A stretch of 5,822 nt of DNA, taken from assembly GCA_021160845.1 (NCBI GenBank), contig JAGHBT010000215.1:1-5822 (forward strand), written 5' to 3'. Below the pieces are notes generated by a model that was not told the DNA's origin, did not search any database, and was given only the letters and a program-made list of their open reading frames with translations. The position numbers and the translations under genes were made by a program. Below, one piece after another: positions 1 to 5,822 of the stretch (the stretch's first letter is position 1; every line of letters starts with the position of its first letter). The stretch comes from a bacterium. Lineage in GTDB: Bacteria; Krumholzibacteriota; Krumholzibacteriia; Krumholzibacteriales; WJIX01.

Positions 1-2
1 AA

Positions 3-1025
3 AAAATATCTTTTATCAAAGAATTTAAATCACTTAACTGGTTAATAGGATCCGGTTTCTACAGTGAGGACGTTGAGAAGCAATTAAAAGATGATATTCT
101 CTCTGACATTAGTAAAATACGGTTTGGCAAAGAAGGGTATATCTTTATTGACAGATTAAATGGGGATGCTTTAGTTACAAATGGAAAACTTTTAAATGGA
201 ACAAAAAAATTGTGGGAACTTTTCGGAAAAGAGGAAAGAATAAAATCTGTTTTTGAGAAGGAATATGATGCGGCGTTAAAACCCAAAGGGGATTATATTT
301 TTTATTCGTGGGAAAAGTTAACCGATTCAAATAAAGAATCGCCAAAAGCATCTTTTATTTATGGAATCACTGAATGGCAATGGATTGTCGGCGCCGGCGT
401 TTATCTTGATGATGTGGAAGCCGATATTGCCGTTTTGCAAAAAATACAAAACAAACGGATTAAAGCAAAGATACTCCATTTTGTTCTGATTGATGTGGGG
501 ATAGTGGTTCTTTTTCTTCTTTTGTTTAGTTGGCTGACCCACAGGTTTAAAAAAGATTTTAACCTGTTTGCAGCGTTTTTTAACAAAGCTGCCCACTCTG
601 ATGAAGAAATCAACCGGGACCTGGTTCAATTTGTTGAACTTGACCGGTTGGCAAAAAATGCGAACAAGATGCTGCGGGACAGGATCCATGCTCAGCAGGT
701 TATCCTGGATGAAAAAGAAAAACTTTTTATTACCATAGAGTCGATTGGTGATGGACTTATTACAACCGATTTGTCAAGCAGGATTGAATTAATGAATGTG
801 GTAGCAGAAAAATTGACTGGCTGGAGGGTTGATGAAGCACAGGGAAAACCCCTGAGAGAGGTATTTTCTATTGTCAACTCAAAGACGAAGGAAGAAGCTG
901 AAAATCCGGTAGAGCGCGTTCTTAAAAACGGGAAAACTGTCGGGCTTGCTAATGATACAGTACTCATATCCAGAAATGGAACCGAATACCAGATATCTGA
1001 CTCAGCCGCACCTATAAAGATGTAA
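3..1025 (+). CDS. Hybrid sensor histidine kinase, N-terminal part (Cache, membrane helix, HAMP-like linker, PAS); 5' partial, ends at a frameshift
   Basis: The frame is open from the left edge, so the true start lies outside the window; 340 codons are visible. Two Cache-type repeats can be seen: a WLIGSGFYSEDVE motif at visible residues 13-25 and a WIVGAGVYLDDVE motif at about 127-139. These are typical of periplasmic ligand-sensing domains. One hydrophobic helix follows at about 157-178, rich in L, V, F and I, and then basic residues (HRFKK), so the remainder is cytoplasmic. A HAMP-like or helical linker spans about 180-240. A PAS domain starts near 241 with IESIGDGLITTD. The frame stops at TAA (1023-1025) just after SAAPIK, in the middle of the PAS strand that should read on into DVNGRTTGV; that sequence lies in the -1 frame. 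This is therefore the front half of the kinase encoded up to 2587. The ligand cannot be predicted. The first 480 bases are very AT-rich compared with the rest. Confidence 0.85.
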   Translation, partial: KISFIKEFKSLNWLIGSGFYSEDVEKQLKDDILSDISKIRFGKEGYIFIDRLNGDALVTNGKLLNGTKKLWELFGKEERIKSVFEKEYDAALKPKGDYIFYSWEKLTDSNKESPKASFIYGITEWQWIVGAGVYLDDVEADIAVLQKIQNKRIKAKILHFVLIDVGIVVLFLLLFSWLTHRFKKDFNLFAAFFNKAAHSDEEINRDLVQFVELDRLAKNANKMLRDRIHAQQVILDEKEKLFITIESIGDGLITTDLSSRIELMNVVAEKLTGWRVDEAQGKPLREVFSIVNSKTKEEAENPVERVLKNGKTVGLANDTVLISRNGTEYQISDSAAPIKM

Positions 1026-1042
1026 ACGGCAGGACAACAGGT

Positions 1043-2587
1043 GTGGTGTTTGTGTTTCGGGATGTAACCAAAAAGTACAAAATGCAGGAGGATCTTCGCC
1101 AAAGCGAGGCTAAAAGTTGTGCTTTATTAGCCGCTATCCCCGATCTTATATTAGTGCAAAACCGAGATGGAGTTTTCCTCGATTGCTATACAACCAACCC
1201 GGATATCTTGTTCGTTCCTGTAGAGAGGTTCCTGGGCAAGAGAATGTGGGATATATTACCTAAAGAGATAGCTTCTTCGCTTACAGCCGTATTTGAACAA
1301 GCTTTGGCCACAAGCAGGATGCAAGTCTATGAATATCAGTTACCCATAGCCGGTCAACGGCGATTCTTTGAAGCACGGATTGTTCTCTATGGCGATGACA
1401 AAGTGTTAAGTATCATTCGTGATATCACCGAGAGCAGGCAGGCAGAGGAAGAGTTGCAGAAGATAGAGAAGCTTAAAAGCGTCGGCACCCTGGCAGGGGG
1501 GATTGCCCACGATTTTAATAATATTTTAACGGGTATCTACGGCAATATCTCCATGGCCAAAGAAGCAATTCCCGCGGGTACTCCGGGTGTCGAATTTCTT
1601 GAAGATGCGGAAAATTCTATGGCTAGGGCAACTCGTTTGACAAAGCAACTGCTTACATTCGCAAAGGGTGGAACGCCGGTAAAAGAGGATATTAATATTG
1701 GTGTGCTTGTAGAAGAGGTTGTTCGTTTTGATCTTTCGGGAAGCAATGTTAAGCCTGTTTTTGAGAAGGCAAGGGATTTATGGATCGCTGAAGTAGACAA
1801 GAGTCAGATACAACAGGTCTTTTCCAATCTTACAATAAATGCCGATCAGGCAATGCCCGATGGAGGATACCTTTTTATCACATTGGAAAACTCCGATATC
1901 TCAAAGGACGCGGTTCCGGGGCTCGACCAGGGGAAATACATCAAGATTACGGTGAGAGATGAGGGGATAGGTATAGAGCAGAAGCATTTTGGAAGGATAT
2001 TCGATCCTTATTACACTACCAAGCAGGCGGGCAGCGGGCTTGGGCTGGCAACTGTATATTCTATCATAGAAAAACACGGCGGGCATATTGGTGTAGATTC
2101 GGAGATAGGCAAGGGGACGATTTTTACTCTCTATCTGCCGGCTTTGGGATCACGGCAGCAGCCGGTGAACTCCATTCATCCGGAGGTAGAAAACACGATG
2201 GAGGGACAAACTGGCAGAGTGCTTGTTATGGATGATGAAGATATGATTCTCAAACTGGTCACACGAATGTTGGGGAGATCAAGGTTTTCAGTTGAAACGG
2301 CGTGCGACGGCAGACAGGCGATAGAGATGTATAAGCAGGCGCTTGGTGCAGGGAACCCTTTTGATGTTGTTATTATGGATATTACGGTCCCCGGCGGTAT
2401 GGGGGGTAAGGAAGCGGTTGGAGGGATTTTGGAGATTAATCCTGAAGCCCGTGTAATTGTCTCCAGCGGATACGCCAATGATCCTGTTATGACCAATTAT
2501 GCTGAATACGGTTTCAAGGGGATCGTCGCGAAGCCATACACAAGGAATAAGATGCTGGCAGTATTGAATCAGGTTTTGGGCGAATAG
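1043..2587 (+). CDS. Hybrid sensor histidine kinase, C-terminal part (PAS, HisKA, HATPase, REC)
   Basis: These 514 codons from a GTG carry the catalytic half of the kinase. The end of the first PAS domain (VFRDVT, residues 4-9) is followed by a second PAS at about 20-130 ending IIRDITE. HisKA has the phospho-acceptor His156 in GGIAHDFNN. The HATPase has an N-box at about 258-271 (NLTINADQAM), the G1 motif DEGIGI (306-311), the F box (FDPYYTTK, 320-327) and the G2 motif GSGLGLA (330-336). A C-terminal receiver domain (about 391-514) has acidic Asp397/Asp398, phospho-acceptor Asp446 in MDITVPGGMGGKE, Ser474 and Lys497-Pro498. All catalytic residues look intact. The protein should autophosphorylate on His156 and pass phosphate to Asp446; no DNA-binding output domain is present. 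The GTG is the first usable start after the break and has a weak AGGA 8 bases upstream. However, the -1 frame is open back to 1001 and continues PAS homology, so the GTG is probably not the natural start. Confidence 0.88.
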   Translation: MVFVFRDVTKKYKMQEDLRQSEAKSCALLAAIPDLILVQNRDGVFLDCYTTNPDILFVPVERFLGKRMWDILPKEIASSLTAVFEQALATSRMQVYEYQLPIAGQRRFFEARIVLYGDDKVLSIIRDITESRQAEEELQKIEKLKSVGTLAGGIAHDFNNILTGIYGNISMAKEAIPAGTPGVEFLEDAENSMARATRLTKQLLTFAKGGTPVKEDINIGVLVEEVVRFDLSGSNVKPVFEKARDLWIAEVDKSQIQQVFSNLTINADQAMPDGGYLFITLENSDISKDAVPGLDQGKYIKITVRDEGIGIEQKHFGRIFDPYYTTKQAGSGLGLATVYSIIEKHGGHIGVDSEIGKGTIFTLYLPALGSRQQPVNSIHPEVENTMEGQTGRVLVMDDEDMILKLVTRMLGRSRFSVETACDGRQAIEMYKQALGAGNPFDVVIMDITVPGGMGGKEAVGGILEINPEARVIVSSGYANDPVMTNYAEYGFKGIVAKPYTRNKMLAVLNQVLGE

Positions 2588-2624
2588 CAATACTCAGTTC
2601 CATATTGCTTAATTTTACTTTTAT
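2586..2624 (+). terminator. Weak candidate Rho-independent terminator after the histidine kinase
   Basis: AGCAATA (2586-2592) pairs with TATTGCT (2603-2609), giving a 7-bp stem with a 10-base loop. A T-rich stretch follows (TTAATTTTACTTTTATCTT). The stem overlaps the kinase stop codon and is AT-rich, so it would be weak. No better hairpin was seen in the 94 bases between the two convergent stop codons. On the clpB side I saw only a poor CAGCGT/ATGCTG pairing with no clear T-run. Confidence 0.35.
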
Positions 2625-2681
2625 CTTATAAAACAGTGGTTGTTCAGGAGAAAACGGAGATCAGCATTGCGGGTGGCGCCG

Positions 2682-5273
2682 TTACGCTGTCTTGAAAAAT
2701 ACATGACCGTTCTTCCATTCGACCAGCACGGTAGTCTCTTCCTGGATATTACCCTCCAGAAGTTCCTTTGCAAGCGGATCGAGGATCATTTTCTGTATAA
2801 CTCTCTTAAGAGGCCTGGCTCCGAACTGCGGATCATAACCCAATTCGGCCAAAGCTTCAATTAGCCTGCCCGAGGTCTTCAGATTAAGCCCCTTTTCTTT
2901 TAATCTGTTGTTTATCAGATTGATCTGGATTTTAACAATGCGCGCAATATTATCTTTAGAAAGGGAATTAAATATGATTATTTCATCTATCCTGTTAAGA
3001 AATTCCGGCTTGAAAGAATCTCTGAGCGCTCCTGTTATCTTTTCTCTGATTTCTGTCTGGCTTATTGTTTTTCTTTCGTTCAGATATCTGCCGCCAAGGT
3101 TGGATGTCATGATCACAATAGTGTTTCTGAAGTTTACCGTATGACCATGTGAATCTGTGAGCCGTCCATCGTCCAGGAGTTGCAGAAGGATATTGAATAC
3201 ATCGGGATGCGCCTTCTCGATTTCGTCAAAGAGAATTACTGAATATGGATTCTTTCTCACGGCCTCTGTAAGGTATCCGCCTTCTTCATAGCCAACGTAG
3301 CCGGGGGGAGCGCCGAGAAGTCTCGACACTGAGTACCTTTCCATGAATTCGGACATGTCGATCCTGACGATGGCTTTCTCGTCATCAAATAATTGCTGTG
3401 CCAGGGCTTTGGCGAGTTCGGTTTTTCCAACTCCGGTTGGCCCGAGGAAAATAAAGGATCCTATCGGCTGATCGGGATTATGAAATCCGATGCGTGATCG
3501 TCTTACAGCGTTGCTTACCGCTTCAATAGCTTCTTTCTGGCCGACTACGCGTTTAGAAAGTCTTTTTTCCAGGTTGATTATCTTGTCTTGTTCTTTCTCT
3601 ACCATCCTGCTCACCGGTATTCCTGTCCATTTACTTACGATCTCCGCGATATCATCTTCGGTTACTTCCTCGTGGATCAGCTGTTTGCCCGATTCCTCGA
3701 GTTCCCTTAGCTTGTTTCTGGTATCTTTCATTTCTTTCTCGAGCTGAACGATAATTCCATATCTCAGCTCGGCCACCCTTTCGAGGTTTCCATCCCTCTG
3801 AGCCAGCTTTTCGTCCGTTCTGGCCCGGTCGAGCTTTTCCTGTATCCCGCGTATTGAGACCATAATTCTTTTTTCATGTTCCCATTTGGTCCTTATCTCT
3901 GATCCGCGTTTTTCGAGATCGGCCAGCTTCACCTTAACTTCCTTGAGGCGCTGTTTTACCTCTTCCTTTTTCTTTTCTTTATCGAGCGCCCTTCTCTCGA
4001 TTTCCAATTGTGTCACACTGTCCTGAATGTGCGCGAGTTCAATGGGGACACTGTCCATCTCCATTCTTAGTCCCGAGGTTGCCTCATCGATAAGATCTAT
4101 CGCTTTGTCCGGAAGGAAACGCGAAGTGATGTACCTGTTGGAGAGTTTTGCCGCGGCTATCAATGCGGAATCGGCTATTCTGACTCCATGATACACCTCG
4201 TATTTTTCTTTCAGCCCCCTGAGTATGCCGGTTGTTTCCTTTACTGACGGTTCAGATACAAGGATAGTCTGGAATCTACGCTCGAGAGCGGCATCCTTTT
4301 CAATATGTTTCCTGTACTCGTCAAGCGTTGTCGCTCCCACACATTTTAGTTCTCCTCGTGCCAGGGCCGGTTTTATCATGTTGGAAGCATCGACGGCTCC
4401 CTCAGCCGCCCCGGCTCCAACCAGGGTATGCAGTTCGTCTATAAACAGAATTATTTTACCATCAGAGTTGGTGATTTCCTTGAGAACGGCTTTGAACCTC
4501 TCTTCGAACTCGCCTCGGACCTTCGCGCCCGCGACCAGGGTTCCCATATCGAGGCCCAGGAGTCTCTTGTTCTTTATGTTCTCCGGCACTTCACCCGCGG
4601 CGATCCGTTGGGCGAGACCCTCAACTATGGCTGTCTTGCCGACGCCCGGCTCGCCGATAAGAACCGGGTTATTTTTGGTGCGTCTGGAGAGTATCTGGAT
4701 AACACGCCTTATCTCCTCATCCCTTCCGATCACAGGATCGAGTTTTCCCTGGCGGGCAATACGGACAAAATCTGTTGTGAATCGTTCCAGTGCTCTGTAT
4801 GTGCTTTCGGCGGTTTTATCCCTCGCGCTTTGGGAGCCTCTGACTCCCTCGAGGGCCTTCATCAGTCCGTCACGGTTGATACCTGCCGAACGCAGCATCT
4901 TTCCTGTTGAACTATTTTCGCCCGCCAGGGCAAGAAGAAGGTGTTCGCTGCTGATATAATCGTCCTTCATCCGATCAGCCTCAGACATTGCTTCTCTTAA
5001 TACCTCCTGCAGTTCTATAGAGGGACGGACATCCGCGATACCCCTCTCTATTTTCGGGTATGCAGAGAGAATTTTCTTTACCGATTGAGTTAGCGTTTCG
5101 GTTTTCGCGCCAATTTTCTCTATCACAGAGAGGACTATTCCATTTTCCTGTTCAAGCAGCGCTTCGAGAAGATGCGCAGGTTCCATCTCTGTGTTCTGTC
5201 TTTTCAGCGCCGATTCCCTCGCGGAAACGAGCGCTTCATATGCTTTTATTGTAAATCTATCCTGACTTAACAT
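2682..5273 (-). CDS. clpB: ATP-dependent protein disaggregase ClpB (Hsp100, AAA+)
   Basis: This 863-residue protein is close in length to E. coli ClpB (857). ClpB is a cytoplasmic hexamer that works with DnaK/DnaJ/GrpE to pull polypeptides out of heat-induced aggregates. Visible domains are the Clp N-domain (1 to about 145); NBD1 with Walker A GEPGVGKT (207-214), Walker B FIDE (277-280) and arginine finger ERRF (331-334); the coiled-coil middle domain (about 410-535, with the ClpB-type AELRYG); and NBD2 with Walker A GPTGVGKT (611-618), Walker B LFDE (681-684), pore loop GYVG (658-661), an arginine finger at Arg761 and sensor-2 GAR (818-820). The long middle domain and the absence of a ClpP-docking IGF/IGL tripeptide separate it from ClpA, ClpC and ClpX. 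The ATG at 5271-5273 is chosen because AAGGAG lies 5 bases upstream and the N-terminus aligns with the family. One oddity is that the first pore loop reads GAKVRGEFEER, with Val252 where Tyr is usual (E. coli Tyr251). It is convergent with the kinase and probably monocistronic. Confidence 0.97.
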   Translation of the reverse strand: MLSQDRFTIKAYEALVSARESALKRQNTEMEPAHLLEALLEQENGIVLSVIEKIGAKTETLTQSVKKILSAYPKIERGIADVRPSIELQEVLREAMSEADRMKDDYISSEHLLLALAGENSSTGKMLRSAGINRDGLMKALEGVRGSQSARDKTAESTYRALERFTTDFVRIARQGKLDPVIGRDEEIRRVIQILSRRTKNNPVLIGEPGVGKTAIVEGLAQRIAAGEVPENIKNKRLLGLDMGTLVAGAKVRGEFEERFKAVLKEITNSDGKIILFIDELHTLVGAGAAEGAVDASNMIKPALARGELKCVGATTLDEYRKHIEKDAALERRFQTILVSEPSVKETTGILRGLKEKYEVYHGVRIADSALIAAAKLSNRYITSRFLPDKAIDLIDEATSGLRMEMDSVPIELAHIQDSVTQLEIERRALDKEKKKEEVKQRLKEVKVKLADLEKRGSEIRTKWEHEKRIMVSIRGIQEKLDRARTDEKLAQRDGNLERVAELRYGIIVQLEKEMKDTRNKLRELEESGKQLIHEEVTEDDIAEIVSKWTGIPVSRMVEKEQDKIINLEKRLSKRVVGQKEAIEAVSNAVRRSRIGFHNPDQPIGSFIFLGPTGVGKTELAKALAQQLFDDEKAIVRIDMSEFMERYSVSRLLGAPPGYVGYEEGGYLTEAVRKNPYSVILFDEIEKAHPDVFNILLQLLDDGRLTDSHGHTVNFRNTIVIMTSNLGGRYLNERKTISQTEIREKITGALRDSFKPEFLNRIDEIIIFNSLSKDNIARIVKIQINLINNRLKEKGLNLKTSGRLIEALAELGYDPQFGARPLKRVIQKMILDPLAKELLEGNIQEETTVLVEWKNGHVFFKTA

Positions 5274-5278
5274 AACTA

Positions 5279-5284
5279 CTCCTT
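5279..5284 (-). promoter_or_regulatory. Ribosome binding site of clpB
   Basis: On the - strand AAGGAG is followed by five bases (TAGTT) and the ATG of clpB. This near-ideal Shine-Dalgarno sequence and spacing fixes the clpB start. It lies inside the very short leader predicted from the sigma-54 element upstream. Confidence 0.8.
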
Positions 5285-5297
5285 TTCCCCCTGTTAC

Positions 5298-5313
5298 CGC
5301 AGTAATCGTGCCA
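5298..5313 (-). promoter_or_regulatory. Candidate sigma-54 (RpoN) -24/-12 promoter of clpB
   Basis: The - strand reads TGGCACG-ATTA-CTGCG. The known sigma-54 consensus is TGGCACG-N4-TTGCW. The -24 block matches at all seven positions and is preceded by the favoured purine-pyrimidine (GC). GG and GC are separated by exactly 10 bases, and three of the four TTGC bases match. A start site about 12 bases past the -12 C would fall near 5287, giving a leader of about 14 bases that still contains the AAGGAG. If used, transcription would need a bacterial enhancer-binding protein. No CIRCE element (TTAGCACTC-N9-GAGTGCTAA) was seen, and the only sigma-32-like match is poor. Confidence 0.55.
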
Positions 5314-5412
5314 GCTATTCATAGTTATGTCTATCTATATAATTAGCAATGGGTTGTACGGCATTTTCAGTGTAATCTGCCTGTGAGCCGCTATCTAACT
5401 ATTATGCTAAAC

Positions 5413-5425
5413 TGCCGTTATGGCA
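5413..5425. promoter_or_regulatory. Dyad TGCC-N5-GGCA upstream of clpB, possible activator or operator site
   Basis: TGCC GTTAT GGCA is a perfect 4-bp dyad with a 5-base spacer. Further single half-sites in the same region are TGGCA at 5440-5444, TGGCAG at 5453-5458 and ATGGCAT at 5499-5505. The dyad lies about 126-138 bases upstream of the start site predicted from the sigma-54 element, in the range where enhancer-binding proteins usually bind. Short repeats like this can arise by chance, so a regulatory role is inference. Confidence 0.25.
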
Positions 5426-5594
5426 TAGATTGGTGGCGTTGGCATGTCACTATGGCAGCAATATTCTTTAAACATCGCAATTTATGTCTGCATAATCCAT
5501 GGCATTTTTAGCTGCTTTCCCATGAAAGGTTCTTATATTGCGGTTAAGCGGTGCCTGAGCGGGAATATATTGATGTTCCCTATTCATCTTGAAT

Positions 5595-5651
5595 ACAAAA
5601 TTTTTTAAAATAAATCGAGGATTCCGGCAAGTGAATTCCAGAATCCTCGAT
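5595..5651 (-). terminator. Strong Rho-independent terminator of the gene at the right edge
   Basis: ATCGAGGATTC (5614-5624) pairs perfectly with GAATCCTCGAT (5641-5651), an 11-bp stem. After one C/A mismatch, GG pairs with CC and extends it, leaving a loop of about 10 bases. Read on the - strand the hairpin is followed at once by TTATTTTAAAAAATTTTGT. It lies 30 bases past the TAG of the - strand frame ending at 5682, exactly where a terminator for that gene belongs. On the + strand no T-run follows, so it appears to work in one direction and should insulate clpB from upstream transcription. Confidence 0.75.
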
Positions 5652-5681
5652 GCGATGATCGATCCTTTGAGTCAAAATCAC

Positions 5682-5822
5682 CTAGTTTATTGCAGCCTTA
5701 AGAGCGAATTGAATACGGAAAGAATCGTATTCCTTGGAATCCGATTCAATTTGCTGGCCAAAATATTGATGTTTTGTCATATATTCAGTTTTAAGGTACG
5801 ACAGTTCTAACATGCCGGTAAT
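5682..5822 (-). CDS. C-terminal 46 residues of an unidentified protein, possibly an outer-membrane beta-barrel; 5' part outside the window
   Basis: On the - strand a frame is open from the right edge to TAG (5682-5684) and encodes 46 residues. Its support is the strong terminator hairpin 30 bases downstream and an amino-acid pattern that looks coding. Two stretches alternate polar and hydrophobic residues, MLELSYLKTEYM (residues 4-15) and SFRIQFALKAAIN (34-46). A polar, Asp/Glu/Ser/Lys-rich stretch (about 23-33) joins them. This resembles the last two strands and the loop of a porin-like barrel, although barrels usually end in Phe or Tyr and this one ends in Asn. The family cannot be named from so short a piece. 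It is upstream of clpB on the same strand but separated by the terminator. Confidence 0.5.
   Translation of the reverse strand: MTGMLELSYLKTEYMTKHQYFGQQIESDSKEYDSFRIQFALKAAIN
5707..5751. repeat. Imperfect nested inverted repeat inside the right-edge gene fragment
   Basis: AATTGAAT (5707-5714) pairs with ATTCAATT (5744-5751). Allowing a one-base bulge, CGGA then pairs with TCCG. Alternative inner pairings also exist: GAATACG with CGTATTC (5711-5732), ATTCC-TT-GGAAT, and GAATC-C-GATTC. It lies in the predicted coding sequence, so it may only reflect repeated GAAT/ATTC words. Confidence 0.4.

Larger units (their letters stand above)
3..2587 (+). pseudogene. Frameshifted full-length hybrid histidine kinase gene (both halves together)
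   Basis: The two kinase fragments are one gene broken by one base. The upstream frame reads S-A-A-P-I-K-M-stop. The -1 frame at the same place reads K-D-V-N-G-R-T-T-G-V and runs into VVFVFRDVT, giving a normal PAS C-terminal strand. The -1 frame is open only from 1001 (TGA at 998-1000), so the shift must lie within 1001-1022. Adding one A to the AAA at 1016-1018 restores a single frame of about 861 visible residues. This could be a true inactivating mutation, a sequencing or assembly error in an A-run, or less likely programmed -1 slippage. The run TATAAAG is not a canonical slippery heptamer. Both halves otherwise lack stops and keep all motifs, so the lesion is recent or artefactual. Confidence 0.75.
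5274..5613. other. Gene-free region upstream of clpB
   Basis: About 340 AT-rich bases hold no convincing gene. The only - strand ATG frames noticed are 13 and 22 codons long and lack a ribosome binding site. The clpB-proximal end carries the Shine-Dalgarno sequence and the sigma-54 type element. The middle (5413-5505) carries the TGCC/GGCA half-site cluster. The distal end has small inverted repeats: CTTTC/GAAAG at 5515-5528, GGGAA/TTCCC at 5561-5580 and TATTC/GAATA at 5581-5595, plus three GCGG tetramers between 5540 and 5562. No tRNA or known riboswitch fold was recognised. Confidence 0.6.

Noticed and set aside
1014..1022. Programmed -1 ribosomal frameshifting in the kinase gene
   Set aside because: The sequence ATAAAGATG does not fit the X-XXY-YYZ slippery pattern, and no strong downstream hairpin was seen. 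A mutation or sequence error is simpler.
4225..4959. Long + strand open frames opposite clpB (244 and 160 codons)
   Set aside because: They lie fully antisense to a well-conserved clpB and show only low-complexity Ser/Arg/Leu-rich or unfamiliar sequence, as expected from the complement of a coding region.
5346..5370. Sigma-32-like promoter upstream of clpB (ACTGAAA, 10 bases, ACCCATTG on the - strand)
   Set aside because: The -35 part matches only 5 of 7 and the spacer is shorter than known sigma-32 promoters allow. It is much weaker than the sigma-54 match.
5397..5474. A 22-codon - strand ATG frame upstream of clpB
   Set aside because: There is no Shine-Dalgarno sequence, no recognisable motif, and it overlaps the putative regulatory half-sites. 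A frame this short is expected by chance.
5393..5549. Possible integron attC site (ATCTAAC and GTTAAGC fit the RYYYAAC and GTTRRRY cores)
   Set aside because: The two cores are too far apart, are not complementary to each other, and the intervening sequence does not fold into the paired arms of an attC. No integrase or cassette genes are present.
5589..5810. A 73-codon + strand frame from TTG
   Set aside because: It runs through the strong terminator hairpin and opposite the better-supported - strand gene end, has no ribosome binding site, and resembles no known protein.

Overview
The window looks like chromosomal DNA from a Gram-negative (diderm) bacterium. The evidence is a Cache-PAS hybrid histidine kinase of a style common in Desulfobacterota and similar environmental lineages, a ClpB disaggregase, a near-consensus sigma-54 promoter, and a gene tail that resembles the last strands of an outer-membrane barrel. 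The phylum cannot be fixed from the sequence alone. No rRNA, tRNA, insertion sequence, CRISPR array or phage gene was seen.

Layout. (1) From the left edge to 2587, + strand: a large membrane-bound hybrid sensor kinase, cut off at its 5' end by the window. Its order is periplasmic Cache domains, one membrane helix, a HAMP-like linker, PAS, PAS, HisKA, HATPase and REC. It is split into two reading frames by a one-base frameshift at about 1016, inside the first PAS domain. (2) 2588-2681: a short convergent gap with a weak candidate terminator for the kinase. (3) 2682-5273, - strand: an intact clpB of 863 codons with all ATPase motifs, but with Val where the first pore loop normally has Tyr. (4) 5274-5613: a gene-free, AT-rich region upstream of clpB. 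It holds a strong ribosome binding site, a sigma-54 type -24/-12 element, and a cluster of TGCC/GGCA half-sites further upstream. (5) 5595-5651: a strong hairpin followed by a T-rich tract on the - strand, read as the terminator of the next gene. (6) 5682-5822, - strand: the last 46 codons of that gene, which is cut off by the right edge.

How it fits together. The kinase and clpB are convergent and there is no sequence evidence that they work together. The gene at the right edge lies upstream of clpB on the same strand, but a terminator and about 340 bases separate them, so clpB is probably a single-gene transcription unit. Its promoter architecture suggests sigma-54 control with an activator rather than sigma-32 or HrcA/CIRCE control. 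I found no convincing undescribed multi-gene system. The points most worth checking are the sigma-54 promoter of clpB, the kinase frameshift and the pore-loop substitution.
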